NCBI RefSeq assembly: GCF_030406405.1
Contig: NZ_JAUEPL010000006.1
Location: forward strand, 124,001 to 188,000
Source of the DNA: Streptomyces ficellus
GTDB lineage: Bacteria; Actinomycetota; Actinomycetes; Streptomycetales; Streptomycetaceae
Length of the DNA stretch: 64,000 nucleotides
Reading direction: 5' to 3'
Shown: positions 34,901-42,748 of the stretch, in pieces
Layout: each line of letters opens with the position of its first letter
How positions within the stretch are numbered: position 1 is the stretch's first letter
The notes under the pieces: generated by a model
Told to the model about the DNA's origin: nothing
Seen by the model: the letters and a program-made list of their open reading frames with translations, nothing else
Database searches by the model: none
Made by a program: the position numbers and the translations under genes

Positions 34901-36788
34901 TGATCACCGGCCGGGGTGCGGTCCGCATCCCGGCCCCGATGTGGAAGCCCGGGTGCGGGGGCTGGTTGTAGGCGGTGTTCTGCCAGGCCAGCCCCACGCG
35001 GTACATGGTGTCGTGCAGCAGCGTGGTGATCCTCGTGTCCGTCCGGTGCGGCGTGGAGTAGATCCGCAGCGCCCGGTTGTCCGACGTGCGCCAGACGACC
35101 TCCTCGCGCCAGTCGCCGAGGATGTCACCGGAGAGCGCCGGGGTGGACTTGCTGCCGTTGTTGGACGACACCGAGGCGCCGGTCAGCAGCCGGGTGTCGC
35201 CGCCCGTGCCGTACTTGTCGATACGGGTGCCGTCCAGCAGCTCGCGGGTCGTGTCCCCGTCCCACCAGCTGACGAAGTTGACGCTGGACGGCTCGCGCCC
35301 GAGCGAGGCCCCGGTCGCCGACCTGAGCGTGGTGTCGGTCGCCGACCAGGACTCGGCCCCGGCGGACCCCGCGTAGACGTCGGCGGAGACGCCACGGCCG
35401 TTGTCGCCCCCCGTGGCGGTCTGCCAGAGAACCTGTCCGGTACGGGCGTCGGCCATCCAGGAGCCGGGCTTGGAGGTGTCCTCGGAGACCTTGAAGTACT
35501 CCAGCCCGGCGCGGGCCGGGTTCAGGTCACCGACATGCCCGGCGTCCCCGTGCCCGAGCCGGTTGGTCCAGAGCCCGGTCCCGTTGTCGTCGACGGTCAT
35601 CGCCCCGTAGACAACCTCGTCCCTGCCGTCACCGTCCACGTCCGCGACCGACAGGCTGTGGTTGCCCTGCCCGTCGTAGCCCTTGCCGGCGTTGGCCGAG
35701 GCGCTGCTGTCGAACGTCCAGCGACGCGTGAACCGCCCGTCGCGCCAGTCCCAGGCCGCGATCACCGAGCGCGTGTAGTAGCCGCGCGCCATGATGAGCG
35801 AGGGCCGGGTGCCGTCCAGGTAAGCGGTCCCGGCGAGGAACCGGTCGACCCGGTTGCCGTAACCGTCGCCCCACGACGCCACGTTGCCGCGCGCGGGCAC
35901 ATAGTCCACGGTGCCCATGGCGGCGCCGGTACGCCCGTTGAACATGGTCAGGTACTCGGGCCCGGCCAGCACATAGCCGCCCGAGTTGCGGTGGTCGGCC
36001 GAGCCGCTGCCGATGACCTTCCCGGTTCCGTCGACGGTCCCGTCCGCCGTCTTCATGGCGACCTCGGCCTTGCCGTCGCCGTCGTAGTCGTACACCTGGA
36101 ACTGCGTGTAGTGCGCGCCGGAGCGGATGTTGCGCCCGAGGTCGACGCGCCACAGCCGGGTGCCGTCGAGCTTGACGCCGTCGATGACGGTGTTTCCGGT
36201 GTAGCCGGACTGGGAGTTGTCCTTGGCGTTGGTCGGCTGCCACTTCAGTACGAAGTCCAGGGCGCCGTCCCCGTCGAGGTCGCCCACGGACGCGTCGTTC
36301 GCCTCGTACGTGTACGAGACGCCGTCCGGCGTACGGCCTCCGGCGGGCGGCGAGATGGGCACGTCCCGGTAGCCGGTGCGGAACTGGACGGCGTGGACGG
36401 AGTCGCCCTGCTCGACACCGCCGACGACCGCGCGGACGGTGTAGTCGGCGGAGTTGGGCGCCCCGGAGTGGAAGTAGTTGGTCGAGCCGGTGACGGGCGT
36501 GGCGTTGACCTTCGTACCGCCCCGGTAGACGTTGAACGCCACGTTGTCCGGGTCGGTGCCGAGCCAGCGCCAGCTGACGAGGTTGCCGCTGCCGGTGTGG
36601 ACGCTGACGACGCCCCGGTCGAGCCGCTCGGCCTGCCGGGCGGGCGCGGCGGCCTCGGCCGTCCCGGCCGGCAGCACCCCGACGAGCGGGGCGACCACGG
36701 CGGCCACGGCGACAGCGGCGGCGGCGACCGGGGTGGAGCGGCTTCTCCTGCGGCGCGGAGTGCGCGGGTGCGGGTGCGGGTGCTGCAC
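34890..36788 (-). CDS. Secreted rhamnogalacturonan lyase, PL11
   Basis: A 632-residue extracellular pectin-backbone lyase of the YesW type. The basic start QHPHPHPRTPRRRRSRS leads into a signal ending near AGTAEAAAP. The eight-bladed propeller carries calcium-binding DxDGDG repeats (DLDGDGALDF, DYDGDGKAEVAMK, DVDGDGRDEVVYG). Other family signatures are GDSVHAVQFRTGYRDVPI and GDILGDWREEVVWRTSDNRALRIYSTP. The GTG at 36788 follows AGGAGG at 5-6 bases, which settles the start. No CBM is attached, unlike its neighbours. Its 3' end overlaps the GH74 stop tail to tail. Confidence 0.92.
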   Translation of the reverse strand: MQHPHPHPRTPRRRRSRSTPVAAAAVAVAAVVAPLVGVLPAGTAEAAAPARQAERLDRGVVSVHTGSGNLVSWRWLGTDPDNVAFNVYRGGTKVNATPVTGSTNYFHSGAPNSADYTVRAVVGGVEQGDSVHAVQFRTGYRDVPISPPAGGRTPDGVSYTYEANDASVGDLDGDGALDFVLKWQPTNAKDNSQSGYTGNTVIDGVKLDGTRLWRVDLGRNIRSGAHYTQFQVYDYDGDGKAEVAMKTADGTVDGTGKVIGSGSADHRNSGGYVLAGPEYLTMFNGRTGAAMGTVDYVPARGNVASWGDGYGNRVDRFLAGTAYLDGTRPSLIMARGYYTRSVIAAWDWRDGRFTRRWTFDSSASANAGKGYDGQGNHSLSVADVDGDGRDEVVYGAMTVDDNGTGLWTNRLGHGDAGHVGDLNPARAGLEYFKVSEDTSKPGSWMADARTGQVLWQTATGGDNGRGVSADVYAGSAGAESWSATDTTLRSATGASLGREPSSVNFVSWWDGDTTRELLDGTRIDKYGTGGDTRLLTGASVSSNNGSKSTPALSGDILGDWREEVVWRTSDNRALRIYSTPHRTDTRITTLLHDTMYRVGLAWQNTAYNQPPHPGFHIGAGMRTAPRPVITTP

Positions 36789-36885
36789 TTTTCCTCCTGT
36801 GGGGGGGGGAAGAGGGGTGTTGCGTACCGCACAGTCGCCACCGCGGGGCCAAGGGTTGCCGCGGCCGGGGGCCCCGCCCGGCCGG

Positions 36886-36975
36886 GTTGTCGCTCGACGC
36901 CGACACATCGGCGACCACATCCGGGCCGCGCGGCTACACGCCAACCTCAGCCAAGAGGCCGTGGCCCGACCTCGT
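36886..36975 (+). pseudogene. Fragment of an XRE-family regulator
   Basis: A 30-codon stretch encodes RRRHIGDHIRAARLHANLSQ followed by EAVA, which has the wording of the first helices of an XRE helix-turn-helix domain. It has no start codon, and the similarity stops before the recognition helix. The downstream sequence runs into the converging methyltransferase gene. It looks like a remnant left at the edge of an insertion or deletion. Confidence 0.5.
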
Positions 36976-37019
36976 ACGGTGAACCTCGGCCGACCAGGGA
37001 CGCCGGCCGGCCGAGGCGG

Positions 37020-38141
37020 TCACCTCGCGGTGGCCACGCGCTTCGGCGCCGGCTCGATGATCCGCTCCGGGTGGTGCAGCCACACCTGCTGGCCCCTGGC
37101 CGTCACCGTCAGCCCGAAGTCGCGAGGCTCGGGCGAGCCCAGGGCGACGTACTCCTGATGCACCTGCTCCACCTCCCCCCACAAGTCACGCGACCCGTAC
37201 AGCCACGCGTCCTCACATGTCGCGGCGGTCGCTGCGGAGCCGTCCCGGTCCTGGAGCCACACCTGTGCGCCGTCCGGCCTGTCGGCATGGACCATGCGAA
37301 CGCCTGGCACGCGGGTGCCCGCGTACAAGGCGAACCCCAGCGAGAGCAGCTCACGCGGGTCCACGTTGGCCTTCGCCGACCGCGCCGTCGTCTGATCGAC
37401 AGCCGCCGGCGCGGGCGCCCGGTGGGACCGCATCGGCATGTAGGACGCACCGCCCTGAAATCGGCCGGCCGCCGATCCCCGGCCGTCGCTCGTGAGCTGT
37501 ACGAGGGCGCCGCTCCAGAAGTCGCGGTCCATCGGGGCTACGAGGATGCCGCCCGGGGCGAGCTGTTGCACAAGCTGGTGTGGGATCGTTCGGAGCGCGC
37601 ACGTGGAGATGATGCGGTCGAAGGGGGCTTGGTCGGGCCGGCCACATTCGCCGTCCACGCACGCGAGGTTCGGCTCGTACCCGGCCGAGCGCAGAACAGC
37701 GGCCGCGTGGTGAGCGAGGCCGGGGTCGATCTCCACGCTGTGGACGAGCGGGTCACCAAGCCGTCGCGACAGGAGCGCGGCGACATATCCGGACGCGGTG
37801 CCGATCTCCAGCACGCGATGACCCGACTCGACAAGCAGCAGCCGCAGCATGCGCGCCACCATGGAGGGCTGGCTGTTGGACGAGGTGGCGATGCCGGGGC
37901 CGTCCGGCCGGCCGTCGTCCAGCTGGATGACGACCGGCTCGTCGGAGTGGATGAGGGCGAGCCGCTCGGCCTCGGTGGTCAGCGGCTCGCAGCCGGTCGG
38001 GCCCTGGCGCCACGCCTGCTGGGGGATGAACGGTTCGCGGGGGACGGCGTGCCAGACGGCGCGCCATGTCTCATCGAGCAGGCCGCGCTCGTAGAGGTCC
38101 TCTACGAGCGCGGCGTGCCCGCCCACTTGGGCGGTGGTCAC
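37020..38141 (-). CDS. PCMT-like peptide O-methyltransferase
   Basis: A 373-residue protein related to protein-L-isoaspartate O-methyltransferases. SAM motif I is RVLEIGTASGYVAALLSRRLG (residues about 109-129), acidic post-I is HSVEIDPGLA, and the PCMT-type lead-in is ATSSNSQPSMVARML. About 130 C-terminal residues go beyond the core PCMT fold, as in the methyltransferases attached to RiPP pathways (graspetide, FxLD, imiditide and pamtide types). The GTG start is 1 base from the stop of a 43-residue peptide gene. No ATP-grasp or LanM gene is near, so the peptide is the only evident partner. Pathway is inferred. Confidence 0.75.
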   Translation of the reverse strand: MTTAQVGGHAALVEDLYERGLLDETWRAVWHAVPREPFIPQQAWRQGPTGCEPLTTEAERLALIHSDEPVVIQLDDGRPDGPGIATSSNSQPSMVARMLRLLLVESGHRVLEIGTASGYVAALLSRRLGDPLVHSVEIDPGLAHHAAAVLRSAGYEPNLACVDGECGRPDQAPFDRIISTCALRTIPHQLVQQLAPGGILVAPMDRDFWSGALVQLTSDGRGSAAGRFQGGASYMPMRSHRAPAPAAVDQTTARSAKANVDPRELLSLGFALYAGTRVPGVRMVHADRPDGAQVWLQDRDGSAATAATCEDAWLYGSRDLWGEVEQVHQEYVALGSPEPRDFGLTVTARGQQVWLHHPERIIEPAPKRVATAR

Positions 38142-38142
38142 A

Positions 38143-38274
38143 TCAGCTCCCGTTGGGGTCGATGTACTTGCCGGGGCCGGAGCCGTCCGGGGACGGCGGG
38201 GCCGGCGGCGGCGTCCACGGCTTGTCGGACGGCTCCCCGCCGTGCTTGCCCGCGTCGGTCATCGTGTCGCTCAT
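38143..38274 (-). CDS. 43-residue candidate precursor peptide
   Basis: A short peptide, MSDTMTDAGKHGGEPSDKPW then a Pro-rich segment TPPPAPPSPDGSGPG and the C-terminus KYIDPNGS. AGGAGGT sits 6 bases before the ATG, one of the best ribosome binding sites in the window. Its TGA stop is followed at once by the methyltransferase GTG, so translation is probably coupled. It contains Asp30-Gly31, Asp39-Pro and Asn41-Gly42, residue pairs prone to aspartimide formation. No Cys, so it is not a lanthipeptide. Candidate substrate of the PCMT-like enzyme; leader and core boundaries are not known. Confidence 0.6.
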   Translation of the reverse strand: MSDTMTDAGKHGGEPSDKPWTPPPAPPSPDGSGPGKYIDPNGS

Positions 38275-38370
38275 CTGCTACCTCCTGGGTAGGTCGTGCC
38301 GGATGCGGCGGGGTGGTGGTGCCCGCCCGCTGAGCCGTCCCTGCCATCGGTCGTGGGCAGCGGGCGGAGC

Positions 38371-38544
38371 TCAATGGGGCGCGCGGCGCCGGCTCTGGTA
38401 CCAGGCCAGGGCCGCCAGCGTGTCGTCAAAGGGGGCCGCGAGGTCCGCGGCGTGCTCGTGGCAGGCCCACACGTCCTTACCGTCCCGGACCGCGACGACC
38501 CGCAGATGCTGCGTGGACCCGCACGCGGCGCACGCGGCGCTCAC
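38371..38544 (-). CDS. Small zinc-ribbon-like protein
   Basis: A 57-residue protein, VSAACAACGSTQHLRVVAVRDGKDVWACHEHAADL then a helix ending WYQSRRRAPH. CxxC followed by CHEH fits a one-zinc ribbon. The GTG overlaps the stop of the upstream 50-residue gene (GTGA). It lies 97 bases before the peptide gene and is probably co-transcribed with it. A similar arrangement recurs at 62832-63241. Function unknown. Confidence 0.65.
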   Translation of the reverse strand: MSAACAACGSTQHLRVVAVRDGKDVWACHEHAADLAAPFDDTLAALAWYQSRRRAPH

Positions 38545-38693
38545 CGGCCGGCCGCCGACCGGCAGCGATGGCAGACGCACGGCGGGTACGAGGCGAACAC
38601 CGGCGGCGGGGCGTCGGCGGGAGGGACTTCCCGCTGCCGCCGGATGGTGCGTGTCGATCCGTCCGGACGTACCTGGTACACCTTGATTGTCAT
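38541..38693 (-). CDS. 50-residue protein with CxCHRC motif
   Basis: The sequence is MTIKVYQVRPDGSTRTIRRQ and so on, ending YPPCVCHRCRSAAGR. GGGGAG precedes the ATG by 9 bases. The C-terminal Cys/His cluster may bind metal together with the next protein, whose gene overlaps it by 4 bases. It is the first gene of the leftward small-protein-methyltransferase operon. Family known to me only as a Streptomyces hypothetical. Confidence 0.65.
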   Translation of the reverse strand: MTIKVYQVRPDGSTRTIRRQREVPPADAPPPVFASYPPCVCHRCRSAAGR

Positions 38694-38716
38694 CACGGGT
38701 CGCTCCCCGTCGCGTC

Positions 38717-38738
38717 AGTAGTTGCTTCACAACTGACG
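38717..38738. promoter_or_regulatory. Candidate operator of the small-protein-methyltransferase operon
   Basis: GTTG-CTTCA-CAAC is a clear inverted repeat, flanked by GTCAG on the left and TGAC on the right. It is about 30-40 bases upstream of the 50-residue gene. It could bind the neighbouring XRE/TPR regulator; no published consensus is claimed. Confidence 0.4.
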
Positions 38739-38815
38739 GTAAGGGTGAACCTCGGGGGTGAGGGGGAGAGTTCCTCACCCCTTGTCGAGGGGGAGGAAAC
38801 CTCCCTGCCGGCCCG

Positions 38816-40036
38816 TCATACCGGTACGCCGATCTCCACCGCGAGCCGGCGCGCGTCCTCCCGAACCATCGGCGGCCCCGACTTCACCAGCCCCGGGAGA
38901 GCGGCCCGAGTGTGCAGGTTGTACTGGATCGTTTCCGGGGATTCCTCCCACGCCTTCCGCAGCAGGTGTACAGCGGCGACGCCCTCATCACGCATCCCAT
39001 GCGCGCGGGCCGCTTCGATGAGATGGTACGAGCGGCGCGTGGCGGACGGCACCGCGCTCACGTCGAGCGCGGCCGCAACCTCCAGCGCCTGACCCGGCCG
39101 CGCGAGGTCGTTGTGCATGGTCAGCGCGTACGCATCGACCACGCCCCGGCCGAACATCAGCCACTCGTGGGCGTAGTCGTTGCCGAGGCGCCGCGCGGCG
39201 TCGTCGGCCTTGTCCCAGTACCGCCACGCGGGACCGCTCCGGCCGACCTTCGCGAAGGACAGGGCGACCGCCAGCATGAGGAGCCCCCAGCGAGCGATCT
39301 GCTCCGGGTCATCGTCCGTGCGCAGCAGGCTGGCGGCTTCCTCGGCCAGCTCCACACGGGCCTCGGCTGCCTCACCGGCATCCCGGTAGACGTGGTTCAT
39401 GTACCAGGCTGCCGAGGCGATGGCCTGCGGGCTGTCGGCGTCCTGCGCCACTGTCATGGCGCGGTCGCCTGCGAGGACGACGAGGTCGGGTACGGGCTGG
39501 AACGACAGGTACAGCTGGGCGAGATGGTAGGTCTGCGCCTGCGCAACGAGGGCGCGGCGCCGTTCCACACCTTCGAGGGTCCGTGCGGAGTGCTGAGTGT
39601 CGAGCAGCAGGTCCGGCAGGAGCCGCGCAATTGCGGAGCGGTGCGCGCCGGGGCTGTGCCACATCTTCCATGCCTGGCGTACCCGGGCGGCGAGTGCCTC
39701 GGCTGGCTCGGGTTCGTCGTCGCGACGCGTGAGGTGGTAGGTGTTCAGCGCCCGCCTGATCAAGGGCAGGTCGACGTGAGCGGTCTTGGCGTACGTCGAT
39801 GAGGCGATGCGTTCTTCGCCGGTCAGGTCGGCGACGTCTTCCACGCCGAGGACGTGTGCGAGGTGCAGGAGCATGGGGAGTCGGGGCATACCGATGGTTC
39901 CGGTCTCGATGCCTTTTACCCAGTCGCTGGAGCGGCCGACGAGACCGGCGACGACGGGGCGTGTGAGCCCGGCGCGCTCCCGTGCGCGCCGCACGCGCTG
40001 GCCGAAGGTAAGGGCGTTGTCTGTGCGATCGGGCAT
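38816..40036 (-). CDS. XRE-family regulator with TPR-like domain
   Basis: A 406-residue regulator. The XRE helix-turn-helix is at about 8-65 (LTFGQRVRRARERAGLTRPVVAGLVGRSSDWVKGIETG). The following 300 residues are a helical repeat array (ALVAQAQTYHLAQLYLSFQPVPDLVVLAGDRAMTVAQ; AAEARVELAEEAASLLR). Streptomyces has many such proteins beside small Cys-rich proteins and PCMT-like methyltransferases. ATG 40036 has CGGAG 7 bases upstream; the frame is open upstream to 40321 but without a better start. It probably controls the leftward operon 120 bases away. Confidence 0.8.
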   Translation of the reverse strand: MPDRTDNALTFGQRVRRARERAGLTRPVVAGLVGRSSDWVKGIETGTIGMPRLPMLLHLAHVLGVEDVADLTGEERIASSTYAKTAHVDLPLIRRALNTYHLTRRDDEPEPAEALAARVRQAWKMWHSPGAHRSAIARLLPDLLLDTQHSARTLEGVERRRALVAQAQTYHLAQLYLSFQPVPDLVVLAGDRAMTVAQDADSPQAIASAAWYMNHVYRDAGEAAEARVELAEEAASLLRTDDDPEQIARWGLLMLAVALSFAKVGRSGPAWRYWDKADDAARRLGNDYAHEWLMFGRGVVDAYALTMHNDLARPGQALEVAAALDVSAVPSATRRSYHLIEAARAHGMRDEGVAAVHLLRKAWEESPETIQYNLHTRAALPGLVKSGPPMVREDARRLAVEIGVPV

Positions 40037-40335
40037 GTGGGCTCCGTTCGTTCTGACCTCGACGCTCAGAACGCTACTCCCTGTCGGTGACGGGGGAACG
40101 ACGAAAGCGCCCCTCTGCCCGGCCCGAAGGCCAGAAGAGCGGCGTCGCCATTCACGGGTACCGGCGGCAGTACGGATCGAGCGCGAGCGGGAGAGGCCCG
40201 CCGGCTCCGGGTCCGGGTCTGGCGGTGGCGAGCTGTCCTTCCGGCACACCACGACCAGGGCGCCGTTCCCGTCCTTCTCGACCCGCAGCTCGTGCGACAG
40301 CTGGTGCCCGCTCACCTTCACGCTCGGACACGACG
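40037..40335. other. Spacer between XRE regulator and tRNA-His
   Basis: About 300 bases. A reading frame continuous with the regulator runs from a GTG at 40321 (VKVSGHQLSHELRVEKDGNG...), but its later part is low-complexity Pro/Arg/Ser. I do not call it a gene. It should include the regulator's promoter. No direct repeat of the tRNA 3' end was found that would mark an att site. Confidence 0.4.
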
Positions 40336-40367
40336 AAGGGCTGACCTGTTTTCACAGGTCAGCCCTT
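40336..40367. terminator. Terminator after tRNA-His
   Basis: Perfect 14-bp arms AAGGGCTGACCTGT / ACAGGTCAGCCCTT with a 4-base loop, just beyond the 3' end of tRNA-His. Confidence 0.85.
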
Positions 40368-40377
40368 GATCGTTCAG

Positions 40378-40451
40378 GGTGAGTAACGGGACTCGAACCC
40401 GCGACATCCTGGACCACAACCAGGTGCTCTACCAGCTGAGCTATACCCACC
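40378..40451 (-). tRNA. tRNA-His (anticodon GTG)
   Basis: A full cloverleaf of 74 nt including the extra 5' G(-1) opposite C73 that marks tRNA-His. Acceptor stem GUGGGUA/UACUCAC, anticodon stem CCUGG/CCAGG with loop UUGUGGU, T-arm CGGG-UUCGAGU-CCCG. CCA is not encoded. Confidence 0.95.
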
Positions 40452-40542
40452 ACGACCGGTCTTCTTCCCGACCGGCCGAGAAAAAGTGTACAGGGTCCGA
40501 GAGGGTGCTCGCTCCAGCCTTTCGCGGGGTGGCGGGCGGGTG

Positions 40543-41142
40543 TCAGTCGGGCAGGACGTGGCGGGCCGCGATCTGCTTGGCGGTCTCGGAGTCCGGGCCG
40601 GGCTGCGGGACGAAGATCGCCTCGCGGTAGTAGCGCAGCTCGGCGATGGATTCGCGGATGTCGGTGAGCGCGCGGTGGTTGCCGGCCTTCTCCGGACTGT
40701 TGAAGTACGCCCTCGGGTACCAGCGGCGAGCCAGCTCCTTGACCGAGGAGACATCGACGATCCGGTAGTGGAGGTAGTCCTCCAGCGTCGGCATGTCACG
40801 CAGCAGGAACCCGCGGTCGGTGGAGACGGAGTTTCCGCACAGCGGGGCCTTGCCGGGCTCCTTGACGTGTTCGCGTACGTAGGTGAGGAGCTGCTCCTCG
40901 GCGTCGGCGAGCGTGGTGCCGAGCGCCAGCTCGTCGAGGAGTCCGGAGGCGGTGTGCATCTGCCGCACCACGTCGGGCATGGTCTCCAGCGCCGCGTCCG
41001 GCGGGCGGATCACGATGTCCACGCCGTGACCGAGTACGTTCAGTTCTGAGTCGGTGACCAGCGCGGCCACCTCGATAAGTGCGTCGTCCGTCAGCGAGAG
41101 TCCGGTCATCTCGCAGTCGATCCACACCATGCGATCGTTCAT
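40543..41142 (-). CDS. orn: Oligoribonuclease
   Basis: A 199-residue DEDDh 3'-5' exoribonuclease that finishes degradation of 2-5 nt RNAs, including pGpG from c-di-GMP. The catalytic set is visible: Asp9 and Glu11 in [10 protein letters not shown], a central Asp in [11 protein letters not shown], and His/Asp in [12 protein letters not shown]. Length is normal for the family. It lies between adpA and tRNA-His, as in other Streptomyces. Confidence 0.95.
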   Translation of the reverse strand: MNDRMVWIDCEMTGLSLTDDALIEVAALVTDSELNVLGHGVDIVIRPPDAALETMPDVVRQMHTASGLLDELALGTTLADAEEQLLTYVREHVKEPGKAPLCGNSVSTDRGFLLRDMPTLEDYLHYRIVDVSSVKELARRWYPRAYFNSPEKAGNHRALTDIRESIAELRYYREAIFVPQPGPDSETAKQIAARHVLPD

Positions 41143-41196
41143 GCGTCCTACCTTAGAGGGGCGGTACGTGGCGGTACGGCGGGTCCCGCGGTACCG

Positions 41197-42396
41197 CTAC
41201 GGCGCGCTGCGCTGGCCCGGGAGGGCCGCCCGGCCCCCGGTGAAGGCGTCCGCGTGGTGCCTGCCCTGCTCCGGCGGAGCGGTGGACGTGGTCGTGGCGC
41301 CCGCCGCCGCGCGCCGCGCCGAGTGCGGGAACTGCGAGGCGACGACCGGGTCCACGGCTCCGGACGGCCCCGAGGAGTCGCCCTGCGGGCGGCGGGCCCG
41401 GTAGGCGGCCCGGTACGCGGCGGGCGAGGAGCCCAGCTGGCGGCGGAAGTGCCCGCGCAGCGCGACGGGGGAGCGGAAGCCGCAGCGGCCCGCCACCTCG
41501 TCGACCGAGTAGTCGGACGTCTCCAGCAGCCGCTGTGCCTGGAGCACCCGCTGGGTGATCAGCCACTGGAGCGGCGCGCTGCCCGTCAGCGAGCGGAAGC
41601 GGCGGTCGAACGTCCGCCGGCTCATGTACGCGCGGGCGGCGAGCGTCTCCACGTCGAACTGCTCATGGAGGTGCTCCAGCGCCCAGGCGACCACCTCGGC
41701 GAGCGGGTCCGCGCCGATCTCCTCGGGCAGCGACCGGTCGAGGTACCGCTCCTGTCCGCCACTGCGCCGGGGCGGCACCACCAGCCGCCGGGCGAGTGCC
41801 CCGGCCGCCTCGGTGCCGTGGTCCGTGCGCACGATGTGCAGGCACAGGTCGATTCCGGCCGCCGTCCCCGCGGAGGTCAGCACGTCCCCGTCGTCGACGA
41901 AGAGCTCCCGCGGGTCCACATGGACCGACGGGTAGCGCTTGGCGAGCGTCGGCGCGTACATCCAGTGCGTGGTGGCGGGCCGCCCGTCCAGTAAACCGGC
42001 GGCGGCCAGTACGAACGCCCCGGTGCACAGCCCCACGATCCGGGCGCCCTCCTCATGCGCCCGGCGCAGCGCGTCGAGCGCCTCGGCCGGTGGCGGCGAG
42101 GTGATCGACCGCCAGGCCGGTACGACGACGGTGCCGGCCCTGCTGATCGCCTCCAGGCCGTACGGCGCGGTCAGTTCGAGTCCGCCCGTGGTGCGCAGTG
42201 GTCCGTCCTCGCCCGCGCAGACCAGCAGCCTGTAGCGCGGAACCCCGGCGTCCTGGCGGTCAATCCCGAACACCGAGAGCGGAATGGAACTCTCGAAGAT
42301 GGGGCCGCCGCTGAACAGCAGCACTGCGACGACCTCGCGACGGCGCCGTCCGGACAGTTTGCGTCCGTTCTCCGGTGCGGCGGAGTCCTGGCTCAT
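41197..42396 (-). CDS. adpA: Pleiotropic developmental regulator AdpA, with TTA codon
   Basis: A 399-residue AraC/XylS-family regulator of differentiation and secondary metabolism. The N-terminal ThiJ/PfpI-like domain spans about 20-205 (VVAVLLFSGGPIFESSIPLSVFGIDRQDAGVPRYRLLVCAGE, ARIVGLCTGAFVLAAAGLLDG). The double helix-turn-helix DNA-binding domain spans about 235-335 (FDVETLAARAYMSRRTFDRRFRSLTGSAPLQWL, SVDEVAGRCGFRSPVALRGHFRRQLGSSPAAYRAAYR). Leu135 is encoded by TTA (41994-41992), the usual route for bldA control of AdpA. A disordered C-terminal tail follows. AdpA represses itself in relatives; a near-consensus site lies upstream at 42566-42575. Confidence 0.96.
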   Translation of the reverse strand: MSQDSAAPENGRKLSGRRRREVVAVLLFSGGPIFESSIPLSVFGIDRQDAGVPRYRLLVCAGEDGPLRTTGGLELTAPYGLEAISRAGTVVVPAWRSITSPPPAEALDALRRAHEEGARIVGLCTGAFVLAAAGLLDGRPATTHWMYAPTLAKRYPSVHVDPRELFVDDGDVLTSAGTAAGIDLCLHIVRTDHGTEAAGALARRLVVPPRRSGGQERYLDRSLPEEIGADPLAEVVAWALEHLHEQFDVETLAARAYMSRRTFDRRFRSLTGSAPLQWLITQRVLQAQRLLETSDYSVDEVAGRCGFRSPVALRGHFRRQLGSSPAAYRAAYRARRPQGDSSGPSGAVDPVVASQFPHSARRAAAGATTTSTAPPEQGRHHADAFTGGRAALPGQRSAP

Positions 42397-42748
42397 GACG
42401 CTAAGCCCCCCTCGGTGTTCGCGTCTCCTAGGTCCTGTCGCTCCTGCACGTTTCCCCTCGGTTTTGCACGAGTCCCCAGTCTTCGATAGTCATGATCGAA
42501 TCTACTGCGTCCCGTGGCGCCGGAGTGACAAGTTCCGCATCCGGCACTATGTCGACAAGGCAACTTGGCGCGAAGCATTCGATCACGAAGCGTTCCACTC
42601 ACGGGCCCCGCAGGGAAGTGCGCCTCACGCGCATGGCCCATCCGCGTAGGGTGCGAGCGACCCCGGCGGTCCTTTCTTGCCTGGTGACAAGGGGGTTGGC
42701 AGGCCATTTTGACAAGGATCGGCCGGTAGGCCGAAGTTGGCTGAAAAC
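42397..42748. promoter_or_regulatory. adpA leader and promoter region
   Basis: 352 bases between adpA and the next minus-strand gene. Long AT-richer leaders are typical for adpA. TGGCGCGAAG at 42566-42575 matches the AdpA consensus TGGCSNGWWY in 9 of 10 positions, fitting autoregulation. I assigned no -10/-35 with confidence. Confidence 0.4.

Noticed and set aside
37020..38141. Plain housekeeping protein repair methyltransferase (pcm)
   Set aside because: It is much longer than repair PCMT and is coupled to a peptide gene in a regulator-led operon, so a dedicated substrate is more likely.
34941..38333. An 1130-residue plus-strand frame spanning PL11 and the methyltransferase
   Set aside because: Antisense to two well-supported genes. 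Only the short XRE-like piece at 36886-36975 was kept.
37020..40451. Integrative element in tRNA-His
   Set aside because: The module abuts tRNA-His, but I found no direct repeat of the tRNA 3' end on its far side, and no integrase or excisionase gene.
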